NCBI GenBank assembly: GCA_051453625.1
Contig: JBOZIK010000001.1
Span: 284,420,567-284,484,566, forward strand
DNA from: Welwitschia mirabilis
Taxonomy: Eukaryota; Gnetophyta; Gnetopsida; Welwitschiales
Direction of reading: 5' to 3'
Length of the DNA stretch: 64,000 bases
Part shown: positions 25,501 to 38,559 of the stretch, one piece after another
How positions within the stretch are numbered: position 1 is the first letter of the stretch
How the letters are laid out: each line of letters opens with the position of its first letter
Made by a program: the position numbers and the translations under genes
Notes under the pieces: generated by a model
Told to the model about the DNA's origin: nothing
Database searches by the model: none
The model's input: only the letters and a program-made list of their open reading frames with translations

Positions 25501-27000
25501 AGACAGGGACAAAATTGATAAAGTCTTTCATAGATGCTCTTATAGCAAAAAGGTGGTTTCAACAAGATGATGCATCAATTTAAAAAGCTATCAAGTAGAA
25601 ACCCTAGAGAAAATTTTAAAATGTCAAGAAAATAAATTTAGACTAGCATAAGTAGGAACTTTAAATGGAAAAGTGCCAACTTAGAAAGAAATAGCCTAAA
25701 TAAGCATATTATTCAATTTAGAACTAATTTAAGATAATGCTTTCTTCTTTGTCTTTTTTAATGAATAAGATAAAAATGAGATTGATGCTATAGTGTCTTG
25801 GAGAGTGGGTCACTTAATAATATAGGTAAAGAAATGATACCTAGGCATTCTACCAAGGTGAAATAAAAAATTAGGTAAAGTAAGTTAAAAATTCTAGCTT
25901 AGTCCTATGAAGGATAGCATCCATTTTTGGGGAACTCCTCATGATTGATCAACATAAGAAGTGCTAGAATGTACATCAAAATGATGGAGGATACCAAACT
26001 AGTCCCTTCCATTGAGTTGAAGGGACTACATAGTATATTGTTTACAAAGTTTAATTTTATAAAACATTCCCAATCCATGTTGTACTTGAATAAGAAGAGG
26101 TCACATCTATATAAATTATTATAAGAACTAATGGAACAAGCCCCAGGATAACTTCTAACACAACACTTACTAAGTAAAGAAATACCAAAGATAAAGAAAT
26201 CCATCTTCATGAGTAGAAATCATGCACAGGGAGGGGTAATTCATGATTATAAAAGAAATGAGAATGAGAAGTAAGGTAATATCATGAAATCAAGGATGAA
26301 ATCATAGGAAAACTCAAATATCATAATTAAAGAGGCTTCTTAGATAAGGACAAAGAAGACGACACCAAGAAATAGTAGGAAGTGTGAAGAAGAGGTATGA
26401 CATATAAAAATGACACATAGTCATCTCTAGGAGGAACACAGTAACATAAAAAAATAAACCTAAGTAAGATAGAATAACAACAAACATAAATCTAAGAAAG
26501 ATAACATAATAACCAATGATTCCTCTACTAGCAGAAAAACCAGGACCACACAAAAGAAATCAGGAAAAGGAACTTCAACACTAAGAAGATAGGGATACAA
26601 ACACCTAGGGAGAGATTCACTTATAGAAATCTAATTAGAGAGGACATAGAACATGATTCATTCATGAGTGAATCCATAAAGAGTTGGTTTAATATATTAT
26701 AGATAGGATATAAAACACTTTAGATAATATCATCAAAATTAATTCAGAATAAGATATTCATAATCTCTAAGAGGATCCCTAAGGGAAAGAAAAGTTGGAT
26801 GATATGGATAAGAAGGAAATAGTAATCGAGAGGTCTCTAGGAGATATAAAAAATGTAAAAGGATTTCTTTGCAATAATATCAAGAAATTATGTAAGGCTT
26901 AATAATGCCACAAGAAAAACATGGCTAACAAAGATAAAGAGATAGAACTAAGTGGGTATAATGTCCTTATAGGAAACCAAGTGCCATAATTGTAATTGGT
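25500..27000. other. Unassigned stretch upstream of the LINE-like RT
   Basis: The position would suit a LINE ORF1 or endonuclease, but I see no convincing DUF4283, zinc-knuckle or endonuclease motif. The minus-strand open frames 25905-26210 and 26314-26553 look like chance shadows. Confidence 0.3.
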
Positions 27001-30000
27001 AAAGTAATTATCGATGGAAAATAAATTAAATGCTGGCCTTAGATAAGAGTAGAGACCTTTTCATACTTGAGAGGGTTAAGTCCTCCTTTAAACTAATAAT
27101 TAAGAAACATAACATGCTTGGAATCAAGGGTTAATCTCTAAAAGCTCTCAATGTATATGGTCAAATTAAGGAATAGGATAAAATTTTGTTTAGAGGCAAA
27201 ATCAAAAAATTAGTAAAAGAAAAAGGCTAAAAGGAAAATATTGGAACACGACCCACTTTCTAATGAAAAGAATAAGTGATAGGATTACATAAGATGATTA
27301 AGGAATTTTTAGTGAGATTGGAAGCATAAGAGACATGGTGGAAGTCATCATTCCCTCTCATGTTTTACTTGAAAAAGACTATGGCCAATTAGCAAATGAA
27401 GAGGATCATGCATAGAATGGTTCATAATAACTAAAAACATTGAGGAAGGTCCTAGTAGAAAAAGACTTCCTAGTGATTTTTTCTAACCACTGATCCATCA
27501 TTTGTGAATGAGATACTAAGCACTTGAAACACTTCCCTTTTAGTTTGAGAATATAAAAGTGCAAAGATAAAAGAGTAAGGAGAACCTCAAGAGCATTTTG
27601 AACATTTAAAGAGATGTGAAAGAAAGCAAAGTTTTAGTAATCAAATTAAAATAATTTCATTAAGTTTTTCAATGAACTAGGAAATCTTTATGGTCTTCTA
27701 ACACTCAAAAGAAGTTAGACTCTATTACTAGTAAATAACACATAGTAGAAGAACTTCCAAAATGGAAGAGAATAATTTAAGAACTATTGAAGGAGCAGAA
27801 GCAAGCGAGATAACTAGTTCAGGAGGAGACCATCTATTGAAGGCATAAAGCTAAGGATAAGTGATTAAAAAAAGGAACCCAAATCTAGGTACTTCCACTT
27901 GAAAGAAACTTGATGTCAAGCAAATAAAAAATCAAGTTATATTCTTAGATAATAAGGTAGAGGATTTAAAAAAGTAGTTTACTACTTCTAGTAGCTTTAC
28001 ACAAAAGAAAGATTAGTGAATCCTCAAAATCTAAAGGATTTAATTTCAAAATAGACCTTAGAAGAAGATAACCAAAACCTTCATAAAACCCTCATGGAAA
28101 AAGAAATTCTAGATCAAGACTACTCCAAATAATAAGACTCTCATTCTAAAAGATTAAAACTTTGAATTCATGAAGAGATAATGGAACATTATTAGAAAAA
28201 ACATCTTAGACATCATCTAAAAAGAGTATTAATTTAGTACCTTCCCTAATAAATGGGGACATACAACCCTAGTTCTCATCTTAAAATTGGATTAGATCAA
28301 TTTCCTAGTAGACTACAAATACATGAGTCTATGCTTATGCTTCAATAATATTATCTTTAAGATTCTGGTCAACCATCTTCAGCTCCTTCTTCTTTAAATC
28401 ATTAAGGAGGATTCATCTGGCTTTATTATTAGGAGACACATTTGGGATAGTATCATTACAAGACATGAGATCCTTTACTAGACTCAAGTTAAGAAATAAC
28501 AAACTTACATGCTCGAATTAGATCTTGCTAAATCTTATAGCAAAGTTAACTAGTTAGCCTACTATTCACTTTAGAGAAGATGCAATTTATCACTTGGTTT
28601 AAAAATATAATCTTGTATTTTATTTAAACCACTAGATTTAAAGTCCACATGGGGAATAAAATCTCTAGAAATTTTTCCCTGGGGAAGGGTATCTCATAAG
28701 GAGATCCTCTATCTTCTTATCCTTTTTCCTTAATGGTTAATAATTTGAATATATACCTTCATAAAGAAGGTGTCAAATAGTTTTCTCTTAGAATCTTTAG
28801 ATTTTAAAATATTCAAATAACACTTTCATGTTTTTTTAGGCCTTCATCATTGAATCTGCAAAAACAAAATGGCTAATCTAGATTTTTAAAGAAGTTATAG
28901 ATCTAATTATCAACTAGAATAAAGCTCAAATTTATACCCTAAACTACTTGAAGAAGAGAGGTATGAATATCCAACATCTCCTTAGATGTGGAGAAAATAT
29001 TTTCTCATAACTTATTTGAGATAATCCCTCTCCATGGGAAGAAAGATAAAAGACCTTTAACATCCCACAATCAAAAAAATGGATTACATGCTTTCTCCTA
29101 AAGGAGTAGATTTCTACCTGTCGCTACTAAGATTATCTTCACCAAAGTAGTCGTGTATAGTGTTTCTATTTATATAATAATAATTTTGAACCCTCATCCT
29201 CAATCCTGAAGCTAACAGATTAATTCATTTACAATTTCATGTGGAAGGGCTTTGAGACTCATAATCACATGTACCTCATATCCTAGAAGAAATCTATCAA
29301 ACTAAAGTATCTGAAAAGATGCATCATCAGAGACACTAGGATGTAGGATTAGATAATGGTTGTAAAACTTTTTGGGAAGTCTAATCCAATTCAAGTAATA
29401 TTTGGATGAGGTTTATCCAATGAAAACCCAAGAGCTTTTAAAATAATCCTCAACTTATTAATGATATCAAGAATAATAAATAAAAAAATATGGAATGTTT
29501 TTACAATCCTTGGGCACATGAAAATTTAGTCAAGGTAAAATTCTTGTTGAAGAACTCTTAGCCCAAAAAAAAATCCACCTTCATTCTCAAATAAAAGCTA
29601 TCCAAGCTGATGAAGATAATCAAAAGCAATAGGTAAAGCAAATTCCATTATTTTAGGAGGGATTACTAGTGGAAATATCTAGAAGGTGGCTATTAAGAAA
29701 ACAAAAAGTAAAATATAACAGAATTAGTTGAAATACTCATAAGATACATCCTCCAAATAGGCAATGATCAAGATATCCCCTGTTTTAAGCATTTTTAAAA
29801 TAACTAGATTTCCTAGCTAGTGGTTAGGTCTTACAAGGAGTACTCAAGGTGGAATAAAATCTAGAATCTTTAATGTCTTTCTTTAGTTATATTTTTTAAC
29901 TAGGTAATATGAAACTAAATCCTTTTGACTCATAATTTCCTAAACAAATCAAAATGTAGGCTCACTTTTTAATGCATCCTATGTTATTAGAATCTAAAAA

Positions 30001-30100
30001 CTACCAGACATATTTTTATAGATTGCAACTTTGTATGATAAATAGCATATTATATGTGAAAGTATAAAGGGTCACATTACATTAATTACTAGAATAAACT
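27000..30100 (+). mobile_element. LINE (L1-type) non-LTR retrotransposon remnant
   Basis: A heavily mutated plus-strand reverse transcriptase of non-LTR type is recognisable in the middle of this stretch, followed by a C-terminal phrase typical of plant L1 elements. The 5' end, endonuclease and poly-A tail could not be placed, so the outer limits are approximate. Confidence 0.55.
28350..29400 (+). pseudogene. LINE reverse transcriptase and C-terminal region
   Basis: In one plus-strand frame: SSGFIIRRHIWDSIITRHEI (family: GFV-GR-I-D-I---HE), LELDLAKSYSKVN*LAYYSL (K-DM-KAYDRV-W-FL), LSLGLKI, then WGRVSHKEILYLLILFP (GRGIRQGDPLSPYLFIL). About 500 bases later, RLIHLQFHVEGL and HILEEIYQTKVSEKMHHQRH match the L1 region FMWKG-----W--IC-PK--GG-GIRD. 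Many stops. The YADD box itself was not clearly found. Confidence 0.6.
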
Positions 30101-32515
30101 CATGTGTGGCACTATCAATCCATTTCAATCAAGTGACATAGCATTATGATTAGAGGTTTTTTGGAGGGTTTGGCTAGAGATAAATTGAAGAATCTTTATT
30201 AAGGAACTGCATTCCTATTCTTTAAAAATATTTATTCAAGTTATCATAGATAGATAATGATTAGGCAAAGTTAGAAGTAGAAACATGAACTTGGTGATAA
30301 GTAAAACCTTCTGGAAAGAGCCTCATACTCATGTAAAGATCAAAACCTTCTCAGCATACCAAAAGCTCTAAGAAAATAACTAGTTTGGATTCTGCATTTG
30401 GGTTTAAGGTTGCCTATGTAAATGGCTAAACCAAGTAATTAAGTCCTAGGATGAATATTGTTTTTTTGTCAGAAATCATAAAATCTCTATTATGAAGGAT
30501 CTAGTGGTAAAGATGATAGGCTCAAAGTGCAAAGGGAAGATATTCACTAGATAGGATAAATATGATAAGGATTGGTTTTACAAGTTCTTCAAAAATGATT
30601 AAAATATAGAGAGAAATAAATTGATAGTCAAGTACTTCACATTCAAAGAGTAGTGGTTGAAAGTGCATTGATAATAGATGTGGTATTTCACATTAGATAC
30701 CAGGTGTGGTATTTCACATTAGATACTAAAGAGGTAAATAACTACAAGTTTTATTTTTCCCTTCTTCATGATCTTATTTTAGGAGAGAGAAAACACACAA
30801 TTAACATGTATATTCATTTAGTAATGGATATCCATAAAAATCTTGAAATAATAAGGTAATAACATCTACACAATATCCCTCACATAAGTCTAATAGACAT
30901 CCTAGTTATACATGCTATGGGTAGGGTATGTCCATCAAGCAAGAAGGAGAAGATGCAATAGGTCAAACAAAAATAAAAATCCTAACAAGAGTCCTAGGTT
31001 AGAAAATCTTTCATATTAAATAACTCAACAGAGCCAAGGAAAACTAGAATATTCCCTCATGTGATAAGAATCCCTATAAAAATATCAAGTGTAAAATTGT
31101 AAAGCTTCATCCACTACCAAACTTAGGAAGAATTGAAGGTAGTTATGAGAAGTTAAATCAAATTAAAATAAAAATAATCAAGATCAAACTATATCAAAGG
31201 CGATTCAAATGGATTACACCTAGAAAATAGAAGGAGAAAGGCCCTAAGCCCATGTCTTTTTTCTAGAGTATTCTAGATGAGATGTGAACTTCAAAGTTCT
31301 TATAGGTGCTTCCAACTAATTTTCTATAGTCACTTTGCCCCATGCCTCCCTGTCTTGGTTTTATTCCACTACATTTTCATTGCCAACCTTGATTGTTAAC
31401 CTTTTCTTGATATCCTCTTTAAGTCCCTCCTTCTTTTGAGCCTTCCTCCCAGCCTGCTTGAACTTAAACTACCTCAATAATTACATCTTATGTTAAACCT
31501 TGAAGAGAACTTATCCTTTAATCTTTTCCATCCTTAATGTATTCTCTCTAGTCATTCTTAATTTATCTAGGTTCTCTTTCACTCATCCAGTTCTTATTTT
31601 CCTCTTATCATGCATTCCAATCCCCTTTTCCTTAGCCCAGTTCCTTGGCTTCCTTACTTCACTAAATTAAACTAGACTGGACATTCTAGTAGCATAGTAA
31701 ATAGATTTTAAGATTGACTTAAGTAAGCCTATTACTGAGGTGAGTGGTTAGCCTACCCTTGAGACCCCACTTTTCATGCCCTCTCATAGCCAATTGAAGT
31801 AGATGGTTAGCACCTAATAGGGCTCATCCACTACTCAGGTTCATTTTTTTGGCATAGCCTACCTAAAAGATAACTCCATAAAATATCTAGATGCAGATCC
31901 CAATGAATATTCATGATGGTAATGCTTGTAAACTACTCAAAACTACTCTAGTATAAACATCGATGGATCACAAGGTATGTTAACTTTATTTTAGTTGTTC
32001 ATCTATTAGAATGTTTACTCTAGTCTTTTTTTCTTACTAGCACTTTATCTCATGCTTACTATGGATAGTCTTTGTCTATTGTGCACCATTTTAAGGGGCA
32101 TTTCTTAGAAGCTTCTTATCAGGGACCTTTTCCTAGGGAGATCCCTCTATTACATGTCCATGTATCTAGTGATGTGAGCTTGATGTTTCTCATTTAGATC
32201 TCATCTGTAATCACTTTTACATGTATCTATATTTATTTTAATTTTTAATATACTCTACCTGGTTATTAACTTAGATGAGGGGAAAAGGAAAATAATGTAA
32301 GTTAGTGCAACCACTATTAATAAACTAAATCTTCCATAAGATAGAAAATGTTCCATATGGTAGAAAAACTTAGAAAGAAAGATGCATTGCCAAAGGCTCC
32401 TTTTAAAAATATTTATCCTTATGTAGTTCCTTAAACCTTTCTATTATACGTTTAAAAAATATTTTATTTTTTATTTTTTTAATACTTTTTAGTACCTTAT
32501 ATTATTCTAATTTAT
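30100..32515. other. Unassigned stretch before the nested retrotransposon block
   Basis: No protein domain recognised. The open frame 30653-30859 is near a 26-bp direct repeat (GTGGTATTTCACATTAGATAC twice, about 30670-30725) and has no motif. The segment 31260-32300 is less AT-rich and may be part of another old element, but I cannot classify it. Confidence 0.4.
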
Positions 32516-32543
32516 NNNNNNNNNNNNNNNNNNNNNNNNNNNN
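32516..32543. other. Assembly gap (28 N)
   Basis: Run of N, directly beside a CA microsatellite, which probably caused it. Confidence 0.99.
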
Positions 32544-32571
32544 ACACACACACACACACACACACACACAA
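32544..32571. repeat. (AC)n microsatellite
   Basis: About 13 AC dinucleotides, truncated on the left by the gap. Confidence 0.95.
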
Positions 32572-32649
32572 CTATAAGAGTTGGATATTTTTTATGAGCT
32601 TTTACCACCATAAGAGAATAATATTTTTTATGAAGCTTTTACCATACTT

Positions 32650-33990
32650 ACTTTATACTTGTTAATGATAATAAATTCTCATAATGAAAAGAATGAGTCC
32701 TAATATAATACTTATGCTTAAAAGAATCAAGTTTATATTACTTTTAAAATATAGTTAGCACCTTTTCTACCCTCTGTAAATCTCCAAGATTATGTAAAGA
32801 ATAGTATTTTCATTATATATTTTCAATCTACTAGCATTAACTAAATAAGTTTCATATAAAGTTAGAGAATCTATTTTTATTGTTCCATTATTATATACAT
32901 TTATTACTTAAAATGGTACAAGTGATTTCTTAGTAATATTTTTCTATATTTGTTAAATTTAAAATTGAATAGTATTACTTCTTGTTTAATCTTAAATTCT
33001 CTATCTTTAAGTTTTGAATCATAATATTTTTTAATTATTTTGATATTATTCATTATTTTCTAAGGATAGTCATATTTTTAACCTAAAGGATTTACTTCTT
33101 ATAACTAGTATTTAATATTTTTGTCTAGTTTCAAATTTAATTTCTTTATGGATTTATATGTTTTAATTTTAAATTATATAGAATTTGACATATATTAATT
33201 TATAAGATGTGTATCCTATTGATAGTTTTCAATATCATTTATTTTTTATTGTAATTAGTTCTCTTATCATTAATAGTTTTTGAATTTTTTATTAGTGACT
33301 TCAGCTTACACATTAGTTTGAGGGTGATGTGCTATAGATTATTTATGTTTAGTTTTATACTTTTGAATGATTTTTTAGAAAACTTACCTATGATTACCTA
33401 AATATAATGATAATGTTTTTTATAAAATAATTTAACAATAATTTAAGCTAAATAATTAATAACTACTTCTACTTCAATCCATTTTGTAAAATAGTCAAGA
33501 CATAACAATATGCTCTTTTTTAAAAGATTTAGCATGTACTAAACCAATAAAATCAATAACCAAAATTTAAAAAGCTTAAATACATCTAACCCATTATTTA
33601 AGAATTTTTAAATTAAAAGTCAAAGCACCTTTTTTTGAATTCATCATAATATTTAATAAAATTAGAACGACATCTAAAGATGTAGGGCCAATACTATCTA
33701 GATTTTAAGATCTTAATAGTTATATTTTTCTATTATACTATATAATATACTTAATTTTATGTATTTATTCTATCAACATATTTTGATAATTTTCTTCACA
33801 CAACTTTTTTCGTGTCATCCATTTCTAATATGTATAAAAATCCATTTTGTTAGTAATAATGTTTAACTTATTTTAAGAACTTTTTATTTTTATGATACTT
33901 TAAGGTTTTAGGCATTACATCAATTTTTAAGTATTTAAATATGTTTATAAACCATGATTTAGTTGTGTTCATGAGATAAATATGTATTCA
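32650..33990 (-). pseudogene. Integrase and pol tail of the outer Athila-like element
   Basis: From 33990 downward on the minus strand: WFINI--YLKIDVMPKTLKY and HYYQQNGFLYIL (integrase N-terminal region), YYWPYIF, VIDFIGLVHAKS, DYFTKWIEVE (core), HHPQTNV-AEVTNKK, then SIGYTSYKLIYVKFYI and KSIKKLNLKLDKNI, ending with a phrase like KIKQEVILFNFKFNKY. Each matches the corresponding Athila segment, in order. Frames shift repeatedly. The DFIG aspartate is kept. Confidence 0.8.
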
Positions 33991-34167
33991 TTGTAGTAAA
34001 TGCAAACTTCAATAAAAATTAGGTAAGTAGCCCATATTGTTTTTCCATAGGGAAAATTCTAAATGAGATTGAATAGAGGTAACACAGGCTTCTCTAATCT
34101 TTAATAATTCAACCAAAAACTAAAAATAAATATTGAGATAAAATTAAACTTGGTTGGTGAAGGAGTA
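33990..34167 (-). repeat. 3' LTR of element B, distal part (left of the copia insertion)
   Basis: This matches 52067-52240 of the other copy: shared phrases include AATAAAAA(T/C)TAGGTAA, AGAGGTAACA and AAATAAATATT(G/A)AGAT. It ends at the copia insertion point with GAGTA, the likely target-site duplication. Confidence 0.75.
34163..34167. repeat. Putative target-site duplication of copia C, left copy
   Basis: GAGTA here pairs with GAGTG at 42976-42980, immediately outside the two copia LTRs. The uninterrupted copy of the host repeat near 52227-52240 reads AAAGTAGGAAGATG, consistent with a single 5-bp site duplicated on insertion. Confidence 0.55.
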
Positions 34168-34656
34168 ATAGAATTGAGAACCCTAGGGGGTGAACAGGTT
34201 CTTGAAAATTACAATAGAATATTCTAAATGAATCAAAGATATATCAAAAACTTGCAAAGAATAATTTACTAATTCAAGAAAAGCTAACAGATGTAAAGAA
34301 ATAAACTAATTAAAAGCATAAAATACCAAATAGATGCATGCAAGATTTATAATGATTCGAGAAACCCCTTACTCCACTCTCGATGATCAGCTAATCACTA
34401 AGCTTGATCCAAATCTTCATTACTTTACCAGGTATTCTAGGTTCACCTGTAACCTTTATAAACGGACTTTTCTAAGCTTAGTATCAACCTTTAGTGGACT
34501 TTTCTAGTCTTAGTCTTAACCTTTGAATGGAATTTTTAAGGCTTAGTCTCAACCTTTCACAATGTATAATAGTAATGCAATGATGCCAATATGCATGAAT
34601 ATCACTTGTTCTTAATATAGTAGATTTGATAGAGCTCTTTTCCTATAGATGTATAT

Positions 34657-35503
34657 NNNNNNNNNNNNNNNNNNNNNNNNNNNNNNNNNNNNNNNNNNNN
34701 NNNNNNNNNNNNNNNNNNNNNNNNNNNNNNNNNNNNNNNNNNNNNNNNNNNNNNNNNNNNNNNNNNNNNNNNNNNNNNNNNNNNNNNNNNNNNNNNNNNN
34801 NNNNNNNNNNNNNNNNNNNNNNNNNNNNNNNNNNNNNNNNNNNNNNNNNNNNNNNNNNNNNNNNNNNNNNNNNNNNNNNNNNNNNNNNNNNNNNNNNNNN
34901 NNNNNNNNNNNNNNNNNNNNNNNNNNNNNNNNNNNNNNNNNNNNNNNNNNNNNNNNNNNNNNNNNNNNNNNNNNNNNNNNNNNNNNNNNNNNNNNNNNNN
35001 NNNNNNNNNNNNNNNNNNNNNNNNNNNNNNNNNNNNNNNNNNNNNNNNNNNNNNNNNNNNNNNNNNNNNNNNNNNNNNNNNNNNNNNNNNNNNNNNNNNN
35101 NNNNNNNNNNNNNNNNNNNNNNNNNNNNNNNNNNNNNNNNNNNNNNNNNNNNNNNNNNNNNNNNNNNNNNNNNNNNNNNNNNNNNNNNNNNNNNNNNNNN
35201 NNNNNNNNNNNNNNNNNNNNNNNNNNNNNNNNNNNNNNNNNNNNNNNNNNNNNNNNNNNNNNNNNNNNNNNNNNNNNNNNNNNNNNNNNNNNNNNNNNNN
35301 NNNNNNNNNNNNNNNNNNNNNNNNNNNNNNNNNNNNNNNNNNNNNNNNNNNNNNNNNNNNNNNNNNNNNNNNNNNNNNNNNNNNNNNNNNNNNNNNNNNN
35401 NNNNNNNNNNNNNNNNNNNNNNNNNNNNNNNNNNNNNNNNNNNNNNNNNNNNNNNNNNNNNNNNNNNNNNNNNNNNNNNNNNNNNNNNNNNNNNNNNNNN
35501 NNN
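34657..35503. other. Assembly gap (847 N)
   Basis: Run of N inside the 3' LTR of copia C. The 5' LTR has a 184-N gap at the corresponding place. Confidence 0.99.
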
Positions 35504-35764
35504 CCTTAATGAGAAGTACAAATGCAAAGACTTTAATAGTGAATATCACAAGATTATAAGCTAGTTCCTTCGATCTAAAATATTAACACAATTGAAAATG
35601 GCTCCAAAAGATCCTATATTCATCTATCTTTTGGCTCTTTATATTGGAAGTTTTTATGATTTATTACATTTGAAATTTGCTTCCAACAGCTATAAATGGC
35701 TAGAAAATGGCTATCTAATAGATACATAATGGATATAAAATAGATAGAAAATTTTAGTTCTATT

Positions 35765-36400
35765 CCATTTAATCAACCTCTCAAAAGTTCAATCGACCTC
35801 ATCTGGTGTCATGACTTACACAAGTCGCCTAAGTGAAAATCTTAGTCATCCCAATTTCTTACAGCTTCATGTCTGGTCGATCCCATATGGGTCTAGTCAA
35901 GCCCAGTCTAGTCACTTGCTATAAAATCCAGTCATCTACATGTCCTACTAAAGATCTTTGTAATTTTTCGTGTCCGGTCAGGTCAATTCCTTCCGGTGTC
36001 CTATTGACCCCATGATGATTGGCTTAGGAGTATTAGTTATACATTGCTCAGGTCCAATCGACTCCATCATAGGTCTGGTCGACCTCTTGTTAATAAGTTT
36101 AGGAGTACTATTCCTTGGTTCATAGATCCAGTCGACCCCATCATAGATCCAATCGAACCCTTATCATTTAGTCCAAGGATACTATTTATCCGGTCCTCAA
36201 ATCCGATCGACCTATAAATGTCCAATCGATCCCTTGTCATTTGGTTCAGGGATACTAGTTCTTAAGGTTACAGGTTTAGTCGATCCCATTAGGAATCTAG
36301 TTAACCCCTCTAGATTTAGTTCATTTTTTCTGTCTACTTTAGGTGCGGTTGACCCCTTGAAAGTCCAATCAACCCCTCAAGAAGGTAAATGAACTAAAAG
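35765..36400. repeat. Imperfect tandem GTCGACCCC-containing repeats in the copia LTR
   Basis: Degenerate copies of a motif like CGGTCGACCCCATCATAG recur every few tens of bases, often followed by CCTT(A/G)TCA and GGAGTACT. The same series occurs in the partner LTR at 42230-42830. On the element's own strand this lies at the 5' side of the LTR (U3), where transcriptional signals would be. A regulatory role is inference. Confidence 0.7.
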
Positions 36401-36536
36401 ATTTCTAGTAATCAAAATTTGATGGTTTTGATTTCATCTTTAGACCTGCAAGTAATTAACATCTTTTACACAAGATATACAAAATTTGCTATATAAAAAA
36501 CATTAGTTTAACATCATTTGGTAAAACATAATCTAA

Positions 36537-36551
36537 TAATTTCCCTTTTTG
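36537..36551 (-). other. Polypurine tract next to the 3' LTR of copia C
   Basis: On the minus strand AAAAAGGGAAATTATT leads into AGATTATGTTTTACC, the LTR start. The preceding TCATCAATGTC and this purine run resemble the region just before the 3' LTR in SIRE-type copia elements. Confidence 0.6.
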
Positions 36552-37159
36552 ACATTGATGATAAACGATACTTAGTTGAGAAAATATTTAGGACTTAGAA
36601 AAGATGCCCCTTACAAAATGCCTATTATAAAATATTACACCTCTTAAAATCAAGTTAAGACATTTTGAATAATCAAATTTTGTGCTTGAAATAGAAAAAA
36701 TTTAATTTACATAATTGAAGGTTTAAGAGTACAAATTTTATGAAAAGCATAATGTGATCATATGAACCTTTTAACATTTTGATCAATTATCACATTTTAC
36801 AATTCATTTCCAATATTGGACATCAACACTTAAATATGTGAAATAACCATTTGAGACTTTAAAATTTTAAGTTAAGAACATATGATACTAATATAAAAAA
36901 CATGTTAAGCACATATGATTTGCATAAGCACAAAAAGATTTGAAATACCAATTAAAAACAATTTAGGACATAAAAGTGTAGTGCATGTAGATTTCATTAA
37001 ACATATATAAGCACTACAAAATAAAGGTACTCATCAAGAGCATGCTAAATCTAAAATCATGAGAAAAACATCTAATAATGAACAATTAATTCTCTCCCAT
37101 TTGACATCAATGACAAAGGAGAAAACAAAAACACATAAGAAAAACATAATTTAAAGTTT

Positions 37160-38200
37160 CTAATCAGACTCCTCCTCCTCCTCTTCTTCTTCTTATTCTT
37201 AAGATTCTTCCTCTGAATATTATTCATCACCTCCCATGCATGCTGAACTAGTGGCCTCTGCTAAGGTATTAACAATGTTATATTCAGCTACTATGAGTGC
37301 TTCCTTTATGTGTTTAGTATGGGAATCAATCCATCTCAGATATGAAAGATTCTCACTAGGAGAGGCTTTCTTTAGAAGGATGACTTTGAGGATTTCTTGG
37401 AGGGGACAAAGATGTGCATACAAGATAAACTTGCACATCCAATGGGTGCCATAGGATAGAGGGTTTCTAGTTTTAAATGAAAGATTACACGAAAATAACA
37501 GTACAAGTTTGTAATAAGCATAGAGTAGGGTAATGTCCTATTCATGTGATACTCCAACTAAAATACCATGTTCTTTAGTATAATGGTAGAAGCATCAATA
37601 AAATGCTCTATCCCTACCAAATACATTAGATAGGCTCTGTAGATGGAGGCCTTATCGCAATGCCTAGCTAAAGGTAAGAAATTATAAGTAAAAATCAAGT
37701 GAAGAAAGTAGTACTTTCATGTTAATAAGGAAGTAGAAAAAGTACACTTCCATGAGTGAACCTTACCACAGATCTCCCTGGTAATAGTAATCTTATCTTT
37801 TATGGAGTCTTGAAAAGGCCAAAACTCTTCATAGTTACCTCTAGCAAGATTAGTCAAATCAAAAATGAGATTTGTAATTACTCTCAGCTGCTTCCCAAAA
37901 ATAAGGGTTTCAAAGGTTCCTAAATAATGATTATAAGAAGAATTATAATAAAACATGCAAGTAAGAAAAGAATAAGCAGAACTAGAAACATTTAGAAAAT
38001 AATTAAGATCCTGATTTCTTAGGACTTGAATGATATCCCTAAGCTCTAAGGTTGCCACAGACCATTCTTAGCACATTGGATTCTTCTTAAACTTCTTTAA
38101 GAACTTGTTAATATCTTCCTCAGACATTCCATGATAGAAAAGAGTAGGATCTCTTGAAGAAGCTTCCTTAACTCTTCTTATGAATGAGCTTTCAGCCATT
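37160..38200 (-). pseudogene. Plant-transposon-like ORF (resembles Transposase_32 proteins) inside copia C
   Basis: The minus-strand reading starts near 38199 with ESSFIRRVKEASSRDPTLFY and HGMSEEDINKFLKKFKKNP, passes through the open frame 37717-38058 (TLELRDIIQVLRNQDLNYFL, then GTFETLIFGKQLRVITNLI), and then RTLPYSMLITNLYCYFRV at 37372-37557. It ends in a Lys/Arg/Glu-rich tail. The wording, especially LPY-M-LT-I---F, recalls the 'putative plant transposon protein' family found in many plant LTR elements; that match is from memory. At least five stops are present. It takes the place where integrase-RT-RNase H should be. Confidence 0.5.
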
Positions 38201-38559
38201 TATAAGACCTTGAAAGTAAGAAATCTGAAAGAGAAATACTAGATCTAAGAGTAACACTCTGGATTTGGCAGAAAAAGCTCTAGATCTGAGAGATGGAGAA
38301 GGCTAGAACATAAGAAAATCAATTTAGAGATCTCTTTCTTTTATAAAGAATATGAAATAAGGCAAAATGAAGAAAGAAATTAGATCCACTGATGGTACTT
38401 TTGCACTGTGATCTATTAAGTTTAGTCGACTACTTGAGATTTCAGTTGACTCATCAAGACATGGGTCTACAATACTGGAAGGATATGGATGATTAGTCTT
38501 TTAAGCCAGTCGACTGATCACCTCTGATTGACCAAATCATAAATCTAGTAGACCACCCT

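Larger units (their letters stand above)
34168..36536 (-). repeat. 3' LTR of copia C
   Basis: It is similar throughout to 40809-42975. Shared landmarks are GAGAACCCTAG near the left end, ACTCCACTCTC(G/A)A in the middle, a series of GTCGACC(C/T)C-type motifs at 35765-36400 and CATTAGTTT(A/G)ACATCA near the right end. An 847-N gap interrupts it. It lacks the plastid-derived insert present in the other LTR. Confidence 0.85.

Noticed and set aside
34602-35564. Open frames of ~290-315 codons on both strands
   Set aside because: They consist almost wholly of N bases from an assembly gap, and the real codons at the ends show no motif. The same holds for frames over the gaps at 10506, 41847, 46425 and 51267.
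37236-37454. 72-codon plus-strand open frame
   Set aside because: It is the antisense shadow of the minus-strand transposon-like ORF, whose reading continues across it.
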